Shown here piece after piece: positions 33,520 through 41,454 of a DNA stretch of 64,000 bases (the stretch's first letter is position 1; each line of letters begins with the position of its first letter). A program made the position numbers and the translations under genes. This stretch comes from Frigidibacter sp. SD6-1 (GTDB lineage Bacteria > Pseudomonadota > Alphaproteobacteria > Rhodobacterales > Rhodobacteraceae): positions 248,068-312,067 of the forward strand of contig NZ_JARJNR010000005.1 of assembly GCF_030143255.1 (NCBI RefSeq), in the 5' to 3' direction. The notes below the pieces were generated by a model. It worked only from the letters and a program-made list of their open reading frames with translations. It was not told where the DNA came from and ran no database searches.

Positions 33520-33753
33520 ATGGGAACCTGCGCCACATGCGGGAACGCATATGACAAGAGTTTCGACATTACGATGGGCGGAACGACCCTGACATTCGAC
33601 AGTTTCGAATGCGCGATACACAGGCTGGCACCGTCCTGCAGCCATTGCGGCTGCCGGATCATCGGCCACGGGCTGGAGGCAGACGGCGCCATCTTCTGTT
33701 GCGACCATTGCGCCCAAAAGGCCGGGGTCGAGGGGCTGAGGGACCGGATCTGA
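33520..33753 (+). CDS. Cysteine-rich small zinc-ribbon/metallothionein-like protein
   Basis: The 77 residues hold nine cysteines: CATC at 4-7, one in the middle (FECAIH), CSHCGC at about 40-45 and CCDHC near residue 61-65, with nearby histidines. This suits binding of one or two zinc ions. Similar alphaproteobacterial proteins are annotated as prokaryotic metallothionein, which is only a loose description. A site resembling the stress promoter, with GGAAA instead of GGAAC, starts at 33473. It could also be read through from the entericidin gene. Confidence 0.72.
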   Translation: MGTCATCGNAYDKSFDITMGGTTLTFDSFECAIHRLAPSCSHCGCRIIGHGLEADGAIFCCDHCAQKAGVEGLRDRI

Positions 33754-33760
33754 ACCTGAG

Positions 33761-33785
33761 GGAACCGGAACTTGCGGACGGCGTT
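33761..33785 (+). promoter_or_regulatory. EcfG-like promoter for topoisomerase IB
   Basis: GGAAC at 33761-33765 and CGTT at 33782-33785 are separated by 16 bases, a perfect match. The site lies 29 bases before the start codon. Confidence 0.7.
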
Positions 33786-33814
33786 GAGGGCGGCATCCGC
33801 AAGGGCGATTCCAC

Positions 33815-34816
33815 ATGAACGATCTGTCCCCCCCGCGCATACCCGGCCTGCGCTATTATCCCGACAGCCGCCCCGGGATCGCCCGGCGCCGATGCGGCAA
33901 GGGTTTTGTCTATGTCGCCGCAGATGGCACACGGATCGCCGAACCGGCCGAACGCGCCCGGCTTGCCGCCATCGCTGTGCCACCGGCATATGAAAATGTC
34001 TGGATCACACCCCATGCGAATGGCCATCTGCAGGCCACAGGTCGCGATGCGCGCGGTCGAAAGCAATATATCTATCACGACGGCTGGGCCGAACATCGCG
34101 CTCTGGCGAAATACGACCAGCTTGCAGACTTCGGCCGCTGCCTGCCCCGTCTGCGCTCTTACGTCGCGCGCAGCCTGCGGGCGGGGACCGGATCGGTTGA
34201 TCTGGCCGTCGGCGCGGTTCTGGCGCTGATCGACCGGGCCTCGATCCGGGTTGGAAACTCCACCTACATGCGCGAAAACCGAAGCTTCGGAGCGACAACG
34301 CTGCTTGGTCGGCATGTCCGCTTCGGCGAGGACCGGGTGAGAGTGTCCTTTCGCGGAAAGGGCGGCAAACTGATCAGGCGCACGCTGGCAGGGCGCGCGC
34401 TGCAGGCCGCGATGAGCCGCATCCACGACCTGCCCGGCGCGGTCTTCGCAACCTGGATCGGCGAGGACGGGGAACCCCATGCCGTGACTTCGGAACGGGT
34501 CAATGCCGTCATTGCCGAGATCTGCGGAGAGGCCCATACGGCCAAGACCTTCCGTACATGGAACGGCACACACGCCGCCTTTTGCCTGGCGATGCAGCCG
34601 GGCCCGGTGAGCATCCGCGACATGGCCACCTGCGCGGCAGAACGGCTGGGCAACACGCCGGCGGTTGCGCGGTCTAGCTATATCCATCCCGCCGTCATTG
34701 CGCTTGCGGGCACCGACTTAGACGTCCGCCAGGCCCGCATGGCCGCCCTTGCCACACCTGCGAACGCCGGCCTTCGCGCAGGCGAAGCCGAACTGATCGG
34801 CTTTCTGGACGGATGA
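33815..34816 (+). CDS. DNA topoisomerase IB
   Basis: This 333-residue enzyme belongs to the eukaryotic/poxvirus-type topoisomerase I, which relaxes supercoils through a 3'-phosphotyrosine link. The N-terminal domain has RRRCGKGFVYV and PPAYENVWITPHANGHLQATG. The catalytic domain has RVGNSTYMRENRSFGATTL, FRGKGGK, TAKTFRTWNGTHAA and the active-site tyrosine in ARSSYIHPAV. The TAKTFRTWNGTHAA block differs slightly from the usual TAKDFRTW(G/A)GT. Such genes are frequent in bacterial stress regulons, and this one has its own matching promoter. Confidence 0.9.
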   Translation: MNDLSPPRIPGLRYYPDSRPGIARRRCGKGFVYVAADGTRIAEPAERARLAAIAVPPAYENVWITPHANGHLQATGRDARGRKQYIYHDGWAEHRALAKYDQLADFGRCLPRLRSYVARSLRAGTGSVDLAVGAVLALIDRASIRVGNSTYMRENRSFGATTLLGRHVRFGEDRVRVSFRGKGGKLIRRTLAGRALQAAMSRIHDLPGAVFATWIGEDGEPHAVTSERVNAVIAEICGEAHTAKTFRTWNGTHAAFCLAMQPGPVSIRDMATCAAERLGNTPAVARSSYIHPAVIALAGTDLDVRQARMAALATPANAGLRAGEAELIGFLDG

Positions 34817-34835
34817 AGGGGCTGCCCCGGGCCAT

Positions 34836-34861
34836 GGAACTCGCGCAGCCATCGCTGCGTT
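34836..34861 (+). promoter_or_regulatory. EcfG-like promoter for the FNT transporter
   Basis: GGAAC at 34836-34840 and CGTT at 34858-34861 are separated by 17 bases, a perfect match. The site is 30 bases before the start codon. Confidence 0.7.
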
Positions 34862-34891
34862 GACATGATCGAGCGGCCGACGGACAGGAAC

Positions 34892-35782
34892 ATGACGCAG
34901 AGCGATCCGGAACGACATGCCGAAGAAAACAAGCACGAGGATTCGCTCACCGATCACGAGATGCAGGCGATCGAGGAGCGGACGCCGATCCGGGCGGTGG
35001 CAATCTTTGAATCGATCCGGCGGGAAGGCCGGATGGAATTGCATCGACCGGCCACCGCGCTTGCCACCTCGGCTTTTGTTGCGGGCCTGACGCTTGGGCT
35101 GTCTGTCCTGTCGGAAGGTCATCTGCGCGCCCATCTGCCCGAGGCAGACTGGCGCCCCGTGGTGGAAAGCGCGGGCTACAGCGTCGGCTTTCTGTTCGTC
35201 ATCCTCGGGCAGATGCAGCTTTTCACCGAAAACACCATCAAGGCGCTTTGCCCGATCCTCGACGACAAGTCGCCGGCGATGGTGGCGCGTCTGATCCGGC
35301 TCTGGTCCCTGGTGCTGGGCGCGAACCTGTGCGGGGCGGCAACGTTTGGCGCGGTGCTGTGGATCTCGAAGGATCTGCAGCCCGAGGTCTGGCAGGCGAT
35401 GCGCGCCATTTCGCTGCATGCAACCGGCTTCGGCTGGGGCGAGACGCTGCTGCGCGGGATCGGCGCGGGATGGCTGGTGGCCACGCTCGTCTGGATCATG
35501 CCGAACGCGGGCGACAACCGGTCATTCGTCATCATCCTTGTCACCTATCTGATCGCCCTGGCTGATTTTGCCCATGTCGTCGCGGGAATGACCGAGGCGT
35601 CGCTTCTGGTGCTGGCCGGCGATCTGGGCGTGGCGGCGGCGATCGGCGGCTTCCTCGTACCGGCGCTGATCGGCAACCTGCTGGGGGGGTCGGTCTTCTT
35701 CACCACGCTCGCCTGGGTCCAGATACGCACCGAACTGGCCGGTGAGGAAACGCGCATTGCCCGGCAATTCCGCCACCGGTGA
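34892..35782 (+). CDS. Formate/nitrite transporter (FNT) family protein
   Basis: The 296-residue membrane protein has about six helices and an acidic, polar N-terminus. It matches the YfdC-like branch of the FNT channels, with TLGLSVLSEGHLRAHLP, GFLFVILGQMQLFTENTI, ATGFGWGETLLRGIGAGWL and IGNLLGGSVFFTTLAWVQ. FNT channels pass small monovalent anions such as formate or nitrite, but the substrate of this branch is not known. ATG 34892 follows AGGAAC. The adjoining pathway genes that usually mark formate or nitrite transport are absent; the neighbours are stress genes. Confidence 0.85.
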   Translation: MTQSDPERHAEENKHEDSLTDHEMQAIEERTPIRAVAIFESIRREGRMELHRPATALATSAFVAGLTLGLSVLSEGHLRAHLPEADWRPVVESAGYSVGFLFVILGQMQLFTENTIKALCPILDDKSPAMVARLIRLWSLVLGANLCGAATFGAVLWISKDLQPEVWQAMRAISLHATGFGWGETLLRGIGAGWLVATLVWIMPNAGDNRSFVIILVTYLIALADFAHVVAGMTEASLLVLAGDLGVAAAIGGFLVPALIGNLLGGSVFFTTLAWVQIRTELAGEETRIARQFRHR

Positions 35783-35795
35783 CGTGCCTCTGCCG

Positions 35796-35820
35796 GGAAC
35801 CGCAGGGCAGGTGAGCGGTT
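35796..35820 (+). promoter_or_regulatory. EcfG-like promoter for the lipid kinase gene
   Basis: GGAAC at 35796-35800 and GGTT at 35817-35820 are separated by 16 bases. The site is 41 bases before the start codon. Confidence 0.65.
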
Positions 35821-35861
35821 GTCGTTCGGTCGCGGCGGTGCGACCAGCCATCGAGGAAGTG

Positions 35862-36803
35862 ATGCGCGACATGACCCATTCCGGCACGGCAGCGGACCTC
35901 TGCGGCATCTGCGTGATCCTGAACGGCAAGTCGGGCCGGCAGGACAGAAGAGAGCATGAGGCGCTGATGCGCGCCTTTCGCGAAAGCGGGCTGGATGTCG
36001 CCGTCAAGCGTCCGTCTTCCGGCGACCGGATCGCGGCCGCCGCTGCCGAGGCGGTGGCCGAGGGCTACGGCATCGTCGTTGCCGCCGGCGGCGACGGCAC
36101 GCAATCGGCTGTCGCGGGCGCGCTTGCCGGTACCGATGTTGCGATGGGTATCGTGCCGATGGGCACGTTCAATTTCTTCGCCCGCGAACATGGCATCGAC
36201 ACCGATGCCGCCGCAGCCGTGGCGACCATCCGGCAGGGCCGCATCAAGCGCGTGAGCGTGGGCGACATCAACGGTCAGATCTTTCTCAACAATGCCAGTT
36301 TCGGCCTATATCCCGCGATCCTGCGCGCACGGGAGGATATCTACCGGCGCTGGGGCCGCAGTCGGCTGGCCGCCTACTGGTCGGTCCTGAGCGTGCTGAT
36401 GCACATGCGCCGGCCGATGGTGGTGGATATCCAGGCCGACGGCATCCGCAGACGCTATGAAACCCCGCTGGCCTTCGTCGGAAACAGCGCCTACCAGTTG
36501 CGGATCCATGACCTCGCCGGGGCCGAGGCAGTCGGGGCCGACCGGTTTGCCCTGCTTCTGGCGCGGGCGCGCACGCCCTGGGCTCTTCTGGCATCCGCGC
36601 TGCGGCTGGCCCGGCGCAGCGCCCGGCAAGGCGTGGACTTCGACCTGGTCTGCGCCGACGAGATCGTGATCGCGACGCGAACGCGGACACGGCTGGTGGC
36701 GCGGGATGGCGAAAAGGCGCGGATGCGGGGGCCGTTCCGGCTGACCGTCCGGTCGCGCGCGCTTAAGATCATCGTGCCGACGGACGCTCCGGACGCGCCG
36801 TGA
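35862..36803 (+). CDS. Diacylglycerol kinase-family lipid kinase (YegS/DagK-like)
   Basis: The 313-residue protein has the lipid-kinase catalytic domain. CVILNGKSGRQDRREH opens it, VVAAGGDGTQSAVAGAL is the nucleotide-binding GGDGT motif, and MGIVPMGTFNFFAREHGI is the second conserved block; the usual GTxNxFA appears here as GTFNFFA. The C-terminal beta domain follows. The lipid substrate cannot be told. ATG 35862 has GAGGAA before it. Its stop codon overlaps the GTG start of the phosphoesterase gene (GTGA). Confidence 0.85.
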   Translation: MRDMTHSGTAADLCGICVILNGKSGRQDRREHEALMRAFRESGLDVAVKRPSSGDRIAAAAAEAVAEGYGIVVAAGGDGTQSAVAGALAGTDVAMGIVPMGTFNFFAREHGIDTDAAAAVATIRQGRIKRVSVGDINGQIFLNNASFGLYPAILRAREDIYRRWGRSRLAAYWSVLSVLMHMRRPMVVDIQADGIRRRYETPLAFVGNSAYQLRIHDLAGAEAVGADRFALLLARARTPWALLASALRLARRSARQGVDFDLVCADEIVIATRTRTRLVARDGEKARMRGPFRLTVRSRALKIIVPTDAPDAP

Positions 36804-37609
36804 CTTGCATCGTCCACCTGTCCGACCTGCACTTCGGCTGCATCCAGCCCTCCCTGACCGAACCGCTGATCGAGGCGGTGAACGCCGCCGGCGCGCATGC
36901 CGTGGCGGTGTCGGGCGACCTGACGCAGCGCGCCCGCACCAGCCAGTTCCGTGCCGCACGGGCCTTTCTCGACCGGATCGAGGCGCCGGTGGTGGTGGTG
37001 CCGGGCAACCATGATGTGCCGCTCTTCAACCCGTTCCTGCGCCTGGCCCGCCCCTTTGCGCGCTATCGACGGTGGATAGACGACAGGCTTGAATCCGTGC
37101 ATGACCTGCCTGGCGCGGTGCTTGTGGGCCTGAACACTGTCGATCCCTGGAGGCATCAGCGCGGCCGCATCGGCGAGGGCGGGCTTGCGCTGGCCTGCGC
37201 GGCTTTCGCGGGCGGCCCCTCCGACCGGTGGAAGATCGTGGTGGCCCATCATCCGTTCGACCAAGCGCCAGGGTCGCGCAAGAAGCTGATGCGGGGTGCC
37301 GGCGCGGCTGCTGCCCGTCTTGCCGACTGCGGCGCCCATCTCGTCCTGTCCGGCCATCTTCACAGCTGGCGGGCCGAGCCGTTCGTCGAGACGCGCGGCC
37401 AGCGGCGCATGGTGCAGGTCCATGCCGGCACCGGCCTGTCCCGGCGCCTGCGCAACGAGCCGAACGATTTCTGCGTGATGAGGCTTGATGCGGACCGGCT
37501 GACGATCGACCGCATGGCCGCCCCGCCGGGCGCGACCCGATTTGACCGGATCGAGCGGTTCGCCTTCCGTCATACCTCCATGGGATGGCTGCCCGGCGGC
37601 GCAACCTGA
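36800..37609 (+). CDS. Metallophosphoesterase
   Basis: The 269-residue protein has the five calcineurin-like metal-binding motifs in order: HLSDLHFG, VSGDLTQRA, VPGNHDVP, VVAHHPFDQ and LSGHLHSW. This predicts a two-metal phosphodiesterase or phosphatase. The GTG start overlaps the stop codon of the lipid kinase gene, so both should work in the same conditions, perhaps on lipid headgroups. That link is inferred from the coupling only. Confidence 0.87.
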   Translation: MTCIVHLSDLHFGCIQPSLTEPLIEAVNAAGAHAVAVSGDLTQRARTSQFRAARAFLDRIEAPVVVVPGNHDVPLFNPFLRLARPFARYRRWIDDRLESVHDLPGAVLVGLNTVDPWRHQRGRIGEGGLALACAAFAGGPSDRWKIVVAHHPFDQAPGSRKKLMRGAGAAAARLADCGAHLVLSGHLHSWRAEPFVETRGQRRMVQVHAGTGLSRRLRNEPNDFCVMRLDADRLTIDRMAAPPGATRFDRIERFAFRHTSMGWLPGGAT

Positions 37610-37653
37610 CCGCGCCTGCGGCCGAGGGTCGGGGACCGCCGGACCACCATGGA

Positions 37654-37680
37654 AAAGGCCCGCCTTGCGGCGGGCCCTTC
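37654..37680 (-). terminator. Rho-independent terminator after the PRC-barrel gene
   Basis: GGCCCGCC and GGCGGGCC form an eight-base stem with a TTGC loop. On the minus strand it is followed by TTTT, so it ends the PRC-barrel transcript. It lies between two convergent genes. Confidence 0.85.
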
Positions 37681-37699
37681 GGTAGCCTGTCGGACCGCG

Positions 37700-38581
37700 T
37701 TAGCCGCGGTAGTCGGGCAACGCCTCCATCTGGTTCTTGGTCATCGAGATGTAGACCCGGATGTCCCCGCCGTCGCCGGAGCGAAGGATGTCGATGTCCG
37801 ACAGGTTCAGCTGGACCGGCTTTTCGCCGATGCCAAGGAAACCGCCGACATCGACGATGACGGAATCGACGCGGCCGCTGTCATTGAGGACAAGTTCCGA
37901 CACTTCGCCGATCCATTCGTCGTTCGCATCATAGGCGGCGGCGCCGGTCAAGCGTTCGGCAGTCAGGTCGACCTCGTCGGCCGTCGTATAGCCCTCGCGG
38001 ACGACCGGCACCCGGGCACCGCTCACGTCGCCGGTCGCATCCGCATCGGCAGCACCCTCGGTGGTGGCCACATCGGCGTCGGCGCTATTGGCGGTGCCGG
38101 TCGCCATGTCCGGCTGATCGGTATCCGAGCCGGTGCTGGTGCCGGACTGTGCCTGATCCATGCGATGATAGGCAGGCGCCTGTTCCAGAGACTCGCGTGT
38201 CGTGTTCAGCACGAGGAAATAGTCGCTGTCGTTGTCGGTCGTCGAATCGTCGGTGACGAAGCGCAGGGCATTCATGTCGACCGCGACCTGGTTTTCGCCC
38301 ATCCCCAGAAAGCCGCCGATGTCGACAAGGACAGACTGAACCTCGCCATCGCGGCTGAGGATGATGTCATTCACTTCGCCGATATCGTCCCAGCCGTCCT
38401 GAATACCCGCGTAGCCTGCGGCATCGGCGCCCTCACCGCGATAGATGCGCATGCCGATCAGGTTCGAGGCATGAATTTCCTGCGGATCAGCCTGGGTCCG
38501 GAACATGTTGTCAGCCGTCTGCGCGAAGGCCGGGGCGCCGATCGCCGCAAGGACCGCGGTCGTCATCATAAACTTCTTCAT
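37700..38581 (-). CDS. Secreted double PRC-barrel protein
   Basis: The 293-residue protein has a signal peptide (MKKFMMTTAVLAAIGAPAFAQ) and two PRC-barrel domains. The first is at about residues 35-120 (ASNLIGMRIYRGEG then GEVNDIILSRDGEVQSVLVD), the second at 205-285 (LTGAAAYDANDEWIGEVSEL). An acidic, Ser/Thr/Asp-rich linker of about 60 residues joins them. GGFLG(M/I)GE occurs in both copies. Such proteins are common in alphaproteobacterial stress loci and probably act in the periplasm, with unknown binding partners. AAGGAG precedes ATG 38581. Confidence 0.85.
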   Translation of the reverse strand: MKKFMMTTAVLAAIGAPAFAQTADNMFRTQADPQEIHASNLIGMRIYRGEGADAAGYAGIQDGWDDIGEVNDIILSRDGEVQSVLVDIGGFLGMGENQVAVDMNALRFVTDDSTTDNDSDYFLVLNTTRESLEQAPAYHRMDQAQSGTSTGSDTDQPDMATGTANSADADVATTEGAADADATGDVSGARVPVVREGYTTADEVDLTAERLTGAAAYDANDEWIGEVSELVLNDSGRVDSVIVDVGGFLGIGEKPVQLNLSDIDILRSGDGGDIRVYISMTKNQMEALPDYRG

Positions 38582-38617
38582 CGTGTCAGCTCCTTCGGGT
38601 TGGTGATCTGCAGCATA

Positions 38618-38642
38618 AACGCCCGGGGCCCGCGAAAGTTCC
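38618..38642 (-). promoter_or_regulatory. EcfG-like promoter for the PRC-barrel gene
   Basis: On the minus strand, GGAAC (38642-38638) and CGTT (38621-38618) are separated by 16 bases, a perfect match. The site is 36 bases before the start codon. Confidence 0.7.
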
Positions 38643-38673
38643 GCCCAGGGCCGCCTTGCTGCCGGTGCCCGCC

Positions 38674-39159
38674 CTATTGGCGGGAGATCATCGACTTCTC
38701 GATCCGGCCGAGGGTCCGCACGATGAAGAGAGCCAATGCGGTGACCACGATGCCGTGCAGCCACAAGCCCAGCCCGATGGCCACACCGATAGAGGCCGCC
38801 AGCCACAGGCTGGCCCCCGTGGTCAGGCCACGCACCTCTCCCTTGGTGAAAACGATCAAGCCTGCGGCCAGGAAGGCCACGCCGCCTGTCACCGCCTCGA
38901 CCAGCCGGATCGGGTCCATCCGCACATGGTCGTCAACGTCCCAGGACAGCATTTCAAGGGTCGTAACACTGTAGCAGACCGCGGCCAGCCCGACGAGCAT
39001 ATGGGTGCGCAGCCCCGCCGGTCGATCCATCGTCTCCCGTTCAAGGCCGATGAGGCCGGTCAGGACAAGGCCGCCCAGAAGACGCACCAGTAGCACCGGC
39101 CAGGGCAGGTTCATCCCCAGCGAAAGCTCCTGCCGGAGCACCTCGGCTATCCAGGACAT
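38674..39159 (-). CDS. MgtC/SapB-family membrane protein
   Basis: The 161-residue protein has four to five hydrophobic segments and the MgtC/SapB signature: RLLGGLVLTGLIGLERE, then GLRTHMLVGLAAVCYSV and GGVAFLAAGLIVFTKGEVRGLTTGASLW. MgtC proteins modulate membrane ATPase activity and help cells survive Mg limitation or macrophages. Only the short membrane part is present, without the C-terminal soluble domain. GGAGGA stands just before an ATG at 39171 and 12 bases before the ATG at 39159; the latter gives the usual N-terminus MSWIAEVLRQEL. Confidence 0.82.
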   Translation of the reverse strand: MSWIAEVLRQELSLGMNLPWPVLLVRLLGGLVLTGLIGLERETMDRPAGLRTHMLVGLAAVCYSVTTLEMLSWDVDDHVRMDPIRLVEAVTGGVAFLAAGLIVFTKGEVRGLTTGASLWLAASIGVAIGLGLWLHGIVVTALALFIVRTLGRIEKSMISRQ

Positions 39160-39202
39160 ATCGATGATCATTCCTCCGAAGCGCCTGCGCGGGTCGTCGA
39201 AT

Positions 39203-39228
39203 AACGAACGCCCTGCAGGGAAAGTTCC
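39203..39228 (-). promoter_or_regulatory. EcfG-like promoter for the MgtC-like gene
   Basis: On the minus strand, GGAAC (39228-39224) and CGTT (39206-39203) are 17 bases apart, a perfect match. The site is 43 bases before ATG 39159. Confidence 0.7.
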
Positions 39229-39447
39229 GCCGCCAACCCGTCGGCGGCGCACCCTCTCTCACCTTTTCCCTGGGTGAGACTGACCCGCCACGGGCGGTCG
39301 CGATGCCGCCTCGTCGTCGATCAGATCGAAGATTTCCCAAGACCTGACGATCTGGCACGGCGCCTGATAGTCCATCCTCAGACATCGCAGGAACAGATGG
39401 CCTTCCCTGCAAGGCGGGCGCGGCCTCAAAGGTGCAAGGCACCCTAT

Positions 39448-39651
39448 TCAGTAATTGCCAGGGGGATCGCTGGCGGGAAAGGATTCGTCGGATTCTTCAT
39501 CGACCTTGTCCCAGCTCTTGGGCGGGGTCTCCATCGCGCCGGGTCCTGCGGGCCGCACATGTCCCGGGTCCTTCACCTGATCGTCCTTCTTGTCAGCGTC
39601 GTCCTTCCGGGGCGCCTTGTCCTTCCGGGGCGCCTTGTCAGTGCCGGTCAT
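39448..39651 (-). CDS. Small charged protein with SDESFPASDPPGNY C-terminus
   Basis: The 67 residues are mostly Lys, Asp, Pro and Gly and should be disordered. The N-terminal half holds two copies of DKAPRKD. The C-terminal SDESFPASDPPGNY resembles the (D/E)ESFPASDPP tail seen on many small bacterial proteins of unknown function, often in stress regions. GGAGGA is well spaced before ATG 39651. A stress-type promoter lies 32 bases upstream. No function is known. Confidence 0.75.
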   Translation of the reverse strand: MTGTDKAPRKDKAPRKDDADKKDDQVKDPGHVRPAGPGAMETPPKSWDKVDEESDESFPASDPPGNY

Positions 39652-39682
39652 GTTCTGTCCTCCATGAATGTCAGGCTGACAC

Positions 39683-39707
39683 AACTGCCAGGTCCGGCTG
39701 ACGTTCC
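39683..39707 (-). promoter_or_regulatory. EcfG-like promoter for the SDESFPASDPP small protein
   Basis: On the minus strand, GGAAC (39707-39703) and AGTT (39686-39683) are separated by 16 bases. The site is 31 bases before the start codon. Confidence 0.6.
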
Positions 39708-39749
39708 GCTCTCGCGCCGGAAAATGCGCGGCCGCATGGTCGGCTGGCG

Positions 39750-40058
39750 TCAAACCGGACCCTGCCGCATCGGGCCTTCCTGCAAGACGCCAAGCTGGTT
39801 CATCACGACCAGCACGCCCGGAACACCACCCGCGCGGGCATCGGCGAGCAGTCTCAGAAACTCCTTCGATACCGCGCCGGTGAGCATGACGCAGCCCTGC
39901 CGAACCGCGACGGTCACATTCTGCCCCGCAAGACGGCCGTCCCCGTCGATCGCCTGCCGCACCCGCCCGGTCAGAGCGCTGTCCGTGGGCTGGACCAGCG
40001 GCGGGTTGACCGGGGCGGCGGCCATGGGGTTGCGCGGGGTTTCGATTGGCTTCTTCAT
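39750..40058 (-). CDS. BON-domain small protein
   Basis: This 102-residue protein holds a single BON-like domain. TDSALTGRVRQAIDGDGRL is followed by the strand pair NVTVAVRQGCVMLTGAVSKE and ends in GVPGVLVVMNQLGV. BON domains bind membranes or phospholipids; a signal peptide is absent, so this one may be cytoplasmic. AAAGGA precedes ATG 40058. Its probable promoter at 40189-40213 reads towards, and lies beyond, that of the divergent neighbour. Confidence 0.78.
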   Translation of the reverse strand: MKKPIETPRNPMAAAPVNPPLVQPTDSALTGRVRQAIDGDGRLAGQNVTVAVRQGCVMLTGAVSKEFLRLLADARAGGVPGVLVVMNQLGVLQEGPMRQGPV

Positions 40059-40110
40059 CCGGTTTTCCTTTCTCTGTCCCGTCGGGCGACCGCAACGCGC
40101 GTTGACCGAT

Positions 40111-40135
40111 GGAACGATCTGCCCCGTTGCCGGTT
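40111..40135 (+). promoter_or_regulatory. EcfG-like promoter, rightward, for the 91-residue protein
   Basis: GGAAC at 40111-40115 and GGTT at 40132-40135 are separated by 16 bases. It would give a leader of about 115 bases before ATG 40260. Confidence 0.55.
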
Positions 40136-40188
40136 GAACGTCGTGGCGCGGCTCAGTGCGGTGTCCTGCGGATTTCTTCATGCAAGGA

Positions 40189-40213
40189 AACCGGGCAGCG
40201 CGCGGATTGTTCC
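40189..40213 (-). promoter_or_regulatory. EcfG-like promoter, leftward, for the BON-domain gene
   Basis: On the minus strand, GGAAC (40213-40209) and GGTT (40192-40189) are separated by 16 bases. It would give a leader of about 120 bases before ATG 40058 and faces the rightward promoter at 40111. Confidence 0.55.
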
Positions 40214-40259
40214 GCTTTGCCCGCAGGCATGTGGCCAGCCACCGGTCAGGAGAAGACAG

Positions 40260-40535
40260 ATGAGCCTTTACGAAACATCTCCCGCCGTCCTTGAAGGACG
40301 CATGCATGCGCACAGGCAGGTTCTGGCAGCGCTCGTGGCGGCGGTGACGGACCCGCGGCCGGAAACGCTGGCAGGCCTGCGGGCGCTCGTCAGCCGGGAT
40401 GCGGTTGCGGCTTCTCAGTCCGAGGACCCGGGTGCGGTACCGGACAGGGCTTTCGCCATCCAGTCCTCGGTTGCCGAGGAACTGCGTCTTCTCGCGGACG
40501 AGGTCGCCCGGATCGTCGCCCAGCCAGCATGTTAG
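40260..40535 (+). CDS. Small hypothetical helical protein
   Basis: I do not recognise this 91-residue protein. It has no signal peptide or membrane segment, is rich in Ala, Leu, Arg and Glu, and should be mainly helical (VLEGRMHAHRQVLAALVAAV and SSVAEELRLLADEVARIVAQ). The start is supported by AGGAGAAGACAG directly before ATG 40260 and by a stress-type promoter upstream. It ends 150 bases before the EF-hand gene. Confidence 0.6.
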   Translation: MSLYETSPAVLEGRMHAHRQVLAALVAAVTDPRPETLAGLRALVSRDAVAASQSEDPGAVPDRAFAIQSSVAEELRLLADEVARIVAQPAC

Positions 40536-40690
40536 GCGGTCAGGATGGCGCGGCAGCCCCGGGTGGGAAGGCCACGTTTTCGTGATCTGACGAACGAATT
40601 GCCGGGCGGGCTGTTGAAAGCGGCGAACAGGCAGGGACGGCCCACGAGGCTGTTCTTCTGTTCGAGGTGAAACACAAGAAAGGCAAATGC

Positions 40691-40975
40691 ATGCGACTGA
40701 CAACGATTTTCTCGGCCGTTCTGGTGACTGTTCCGCTTCTGGCCAATGCCCAGCCGATTGTCTTCAACGATATCGACCTCGACAAGGACGGCTATCTCAG
40801 CTGGTCCGAACTGACGGCGGAATATCCAAACTTCCAGGAGGCTGATCTGGTCATGATCGACCTGGATGGAAATCAGAAGGTCGACAATGGCGAGTTTCTC
40901 TCGGCCCTGGAAAACGACCGGATCGATGCGCTGCGCGGCGTGATGAACGATTCTGCCGAAGGTGATGACGGCTGA
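40691..40975 (+). CDS. Secreted EF-hand calcium-binding small protein
   Basis: The 94-residue protein has a signal peptide ending LLANAQP and two EF-hand-like loops: DIDLDKDGYLSWSEL, which is canonical (D-x-D-x-D-G then a late Glu), and DLDGNQKVDNGEF. It should act outside the cytoplasm as a calcium-binding protein. ATG 40691 is preferred over a GTG eight codons upstream because AAAGG is at proper distance and the signal peptide begins there. I see no stress-type promoter directly before it. Confidence 0.8.
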   Translation: MRLTTIFSAVLVTVPLLANAQPIVFNDIDLDKDGYLSWSELTAEYPNFQEADLVMIDLDGNQKVDNGEFLSALENDRIDALRGVMNDSAEGDDG

Positions 40976-41005
40976 CGCGGACGTAGTCCGTTACCAGAAA
41001 TGACC

Positions 41006-41029
41006 GGGGCGCGGCGTTGGTCGCGCCCC
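41006..41029 (+). terminator. GC-rich hairpin between convergent genes
   Basis: GGGGCGCG and CGCGCCCC form an eight-base stem with an eight-base loop, 30 bases past the EF-hand gene. There is no clear T-run. Confidence 0.5.
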
Positions 41030-41164
41030 TATCTGTTGAGAGCCCCGCGCACTGCTTTTGCCCCTTTGCTGCTAGGTCCGCCTGCTCTCGCTGCGGGCAA
41101 GGGCGAGGATGTCGGCGGACGCGCACGAACAGCGGGCGTCCGCCCTGGATTTTCCGCCCTGGAT

Positions 41165-41425
41165 TTACGGACAGGCCGCAACGTAACGTCTGCCATACTG
41201 ATCGCTGTAGATGCAGTCGCCGGGCGTTTTCGCCTGTCCGATCAGACTGCCTGCAACCGCCCCCGCGACACCGCCCAGCAGTGCGCCTTCCACGCGGTCG
41301 TCGTCATTGACCGCCGCACCCAGCGCCGCGCCCGCGGCGGCACCCGTGAAAGCCGAATTGTTGGTGCTGGACTGGCAGGCCGCGGTCATCGCGACGACCG
41401 GAAGTACCAAAAGCATCTTGTTCAT
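41165..41425 (-). CDS. Glycine-zipper lipoprotein
   Basis: The 86-residue product has a lipoprotein signal ending MTAAC and then a glycine-zipper segment (GAAAGAALGAAVNDDD, then GALLGGVAGAVAGSLIG) like the 17-kDa surface antigen/YMGG family. The tail has a conserved-looking CIYSDQYGRRYVAACP with a cysteine pair. It should be an outer-membrane lipoprotein with a membrane-inserting hairpin. ATG 41425 begins the signal peptide. It is divergent from the AI-2E-type permease gene. Confidence 0.82.
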   Translation of the reverse strand: MNKMLLVLPVVAMTAACQSSTNNSAFTGAAAGAALGAAVNDDDRVEGALLGGVAGAVAGSLIGQAKTPGDCIYSDQYGRRYVAACP

Positions 41426-41454
41426 CGTCAACTCCATGTAGCGTGAGCCAGACA

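Noticed and set aside
34892-35782. Formate or nitrite metabolism cluster around the FNT gene
   Set aside because: No formate lyase, formate dehydrogenase or nitrite reductase gene is near; the neighbours are stress and envelope genes.
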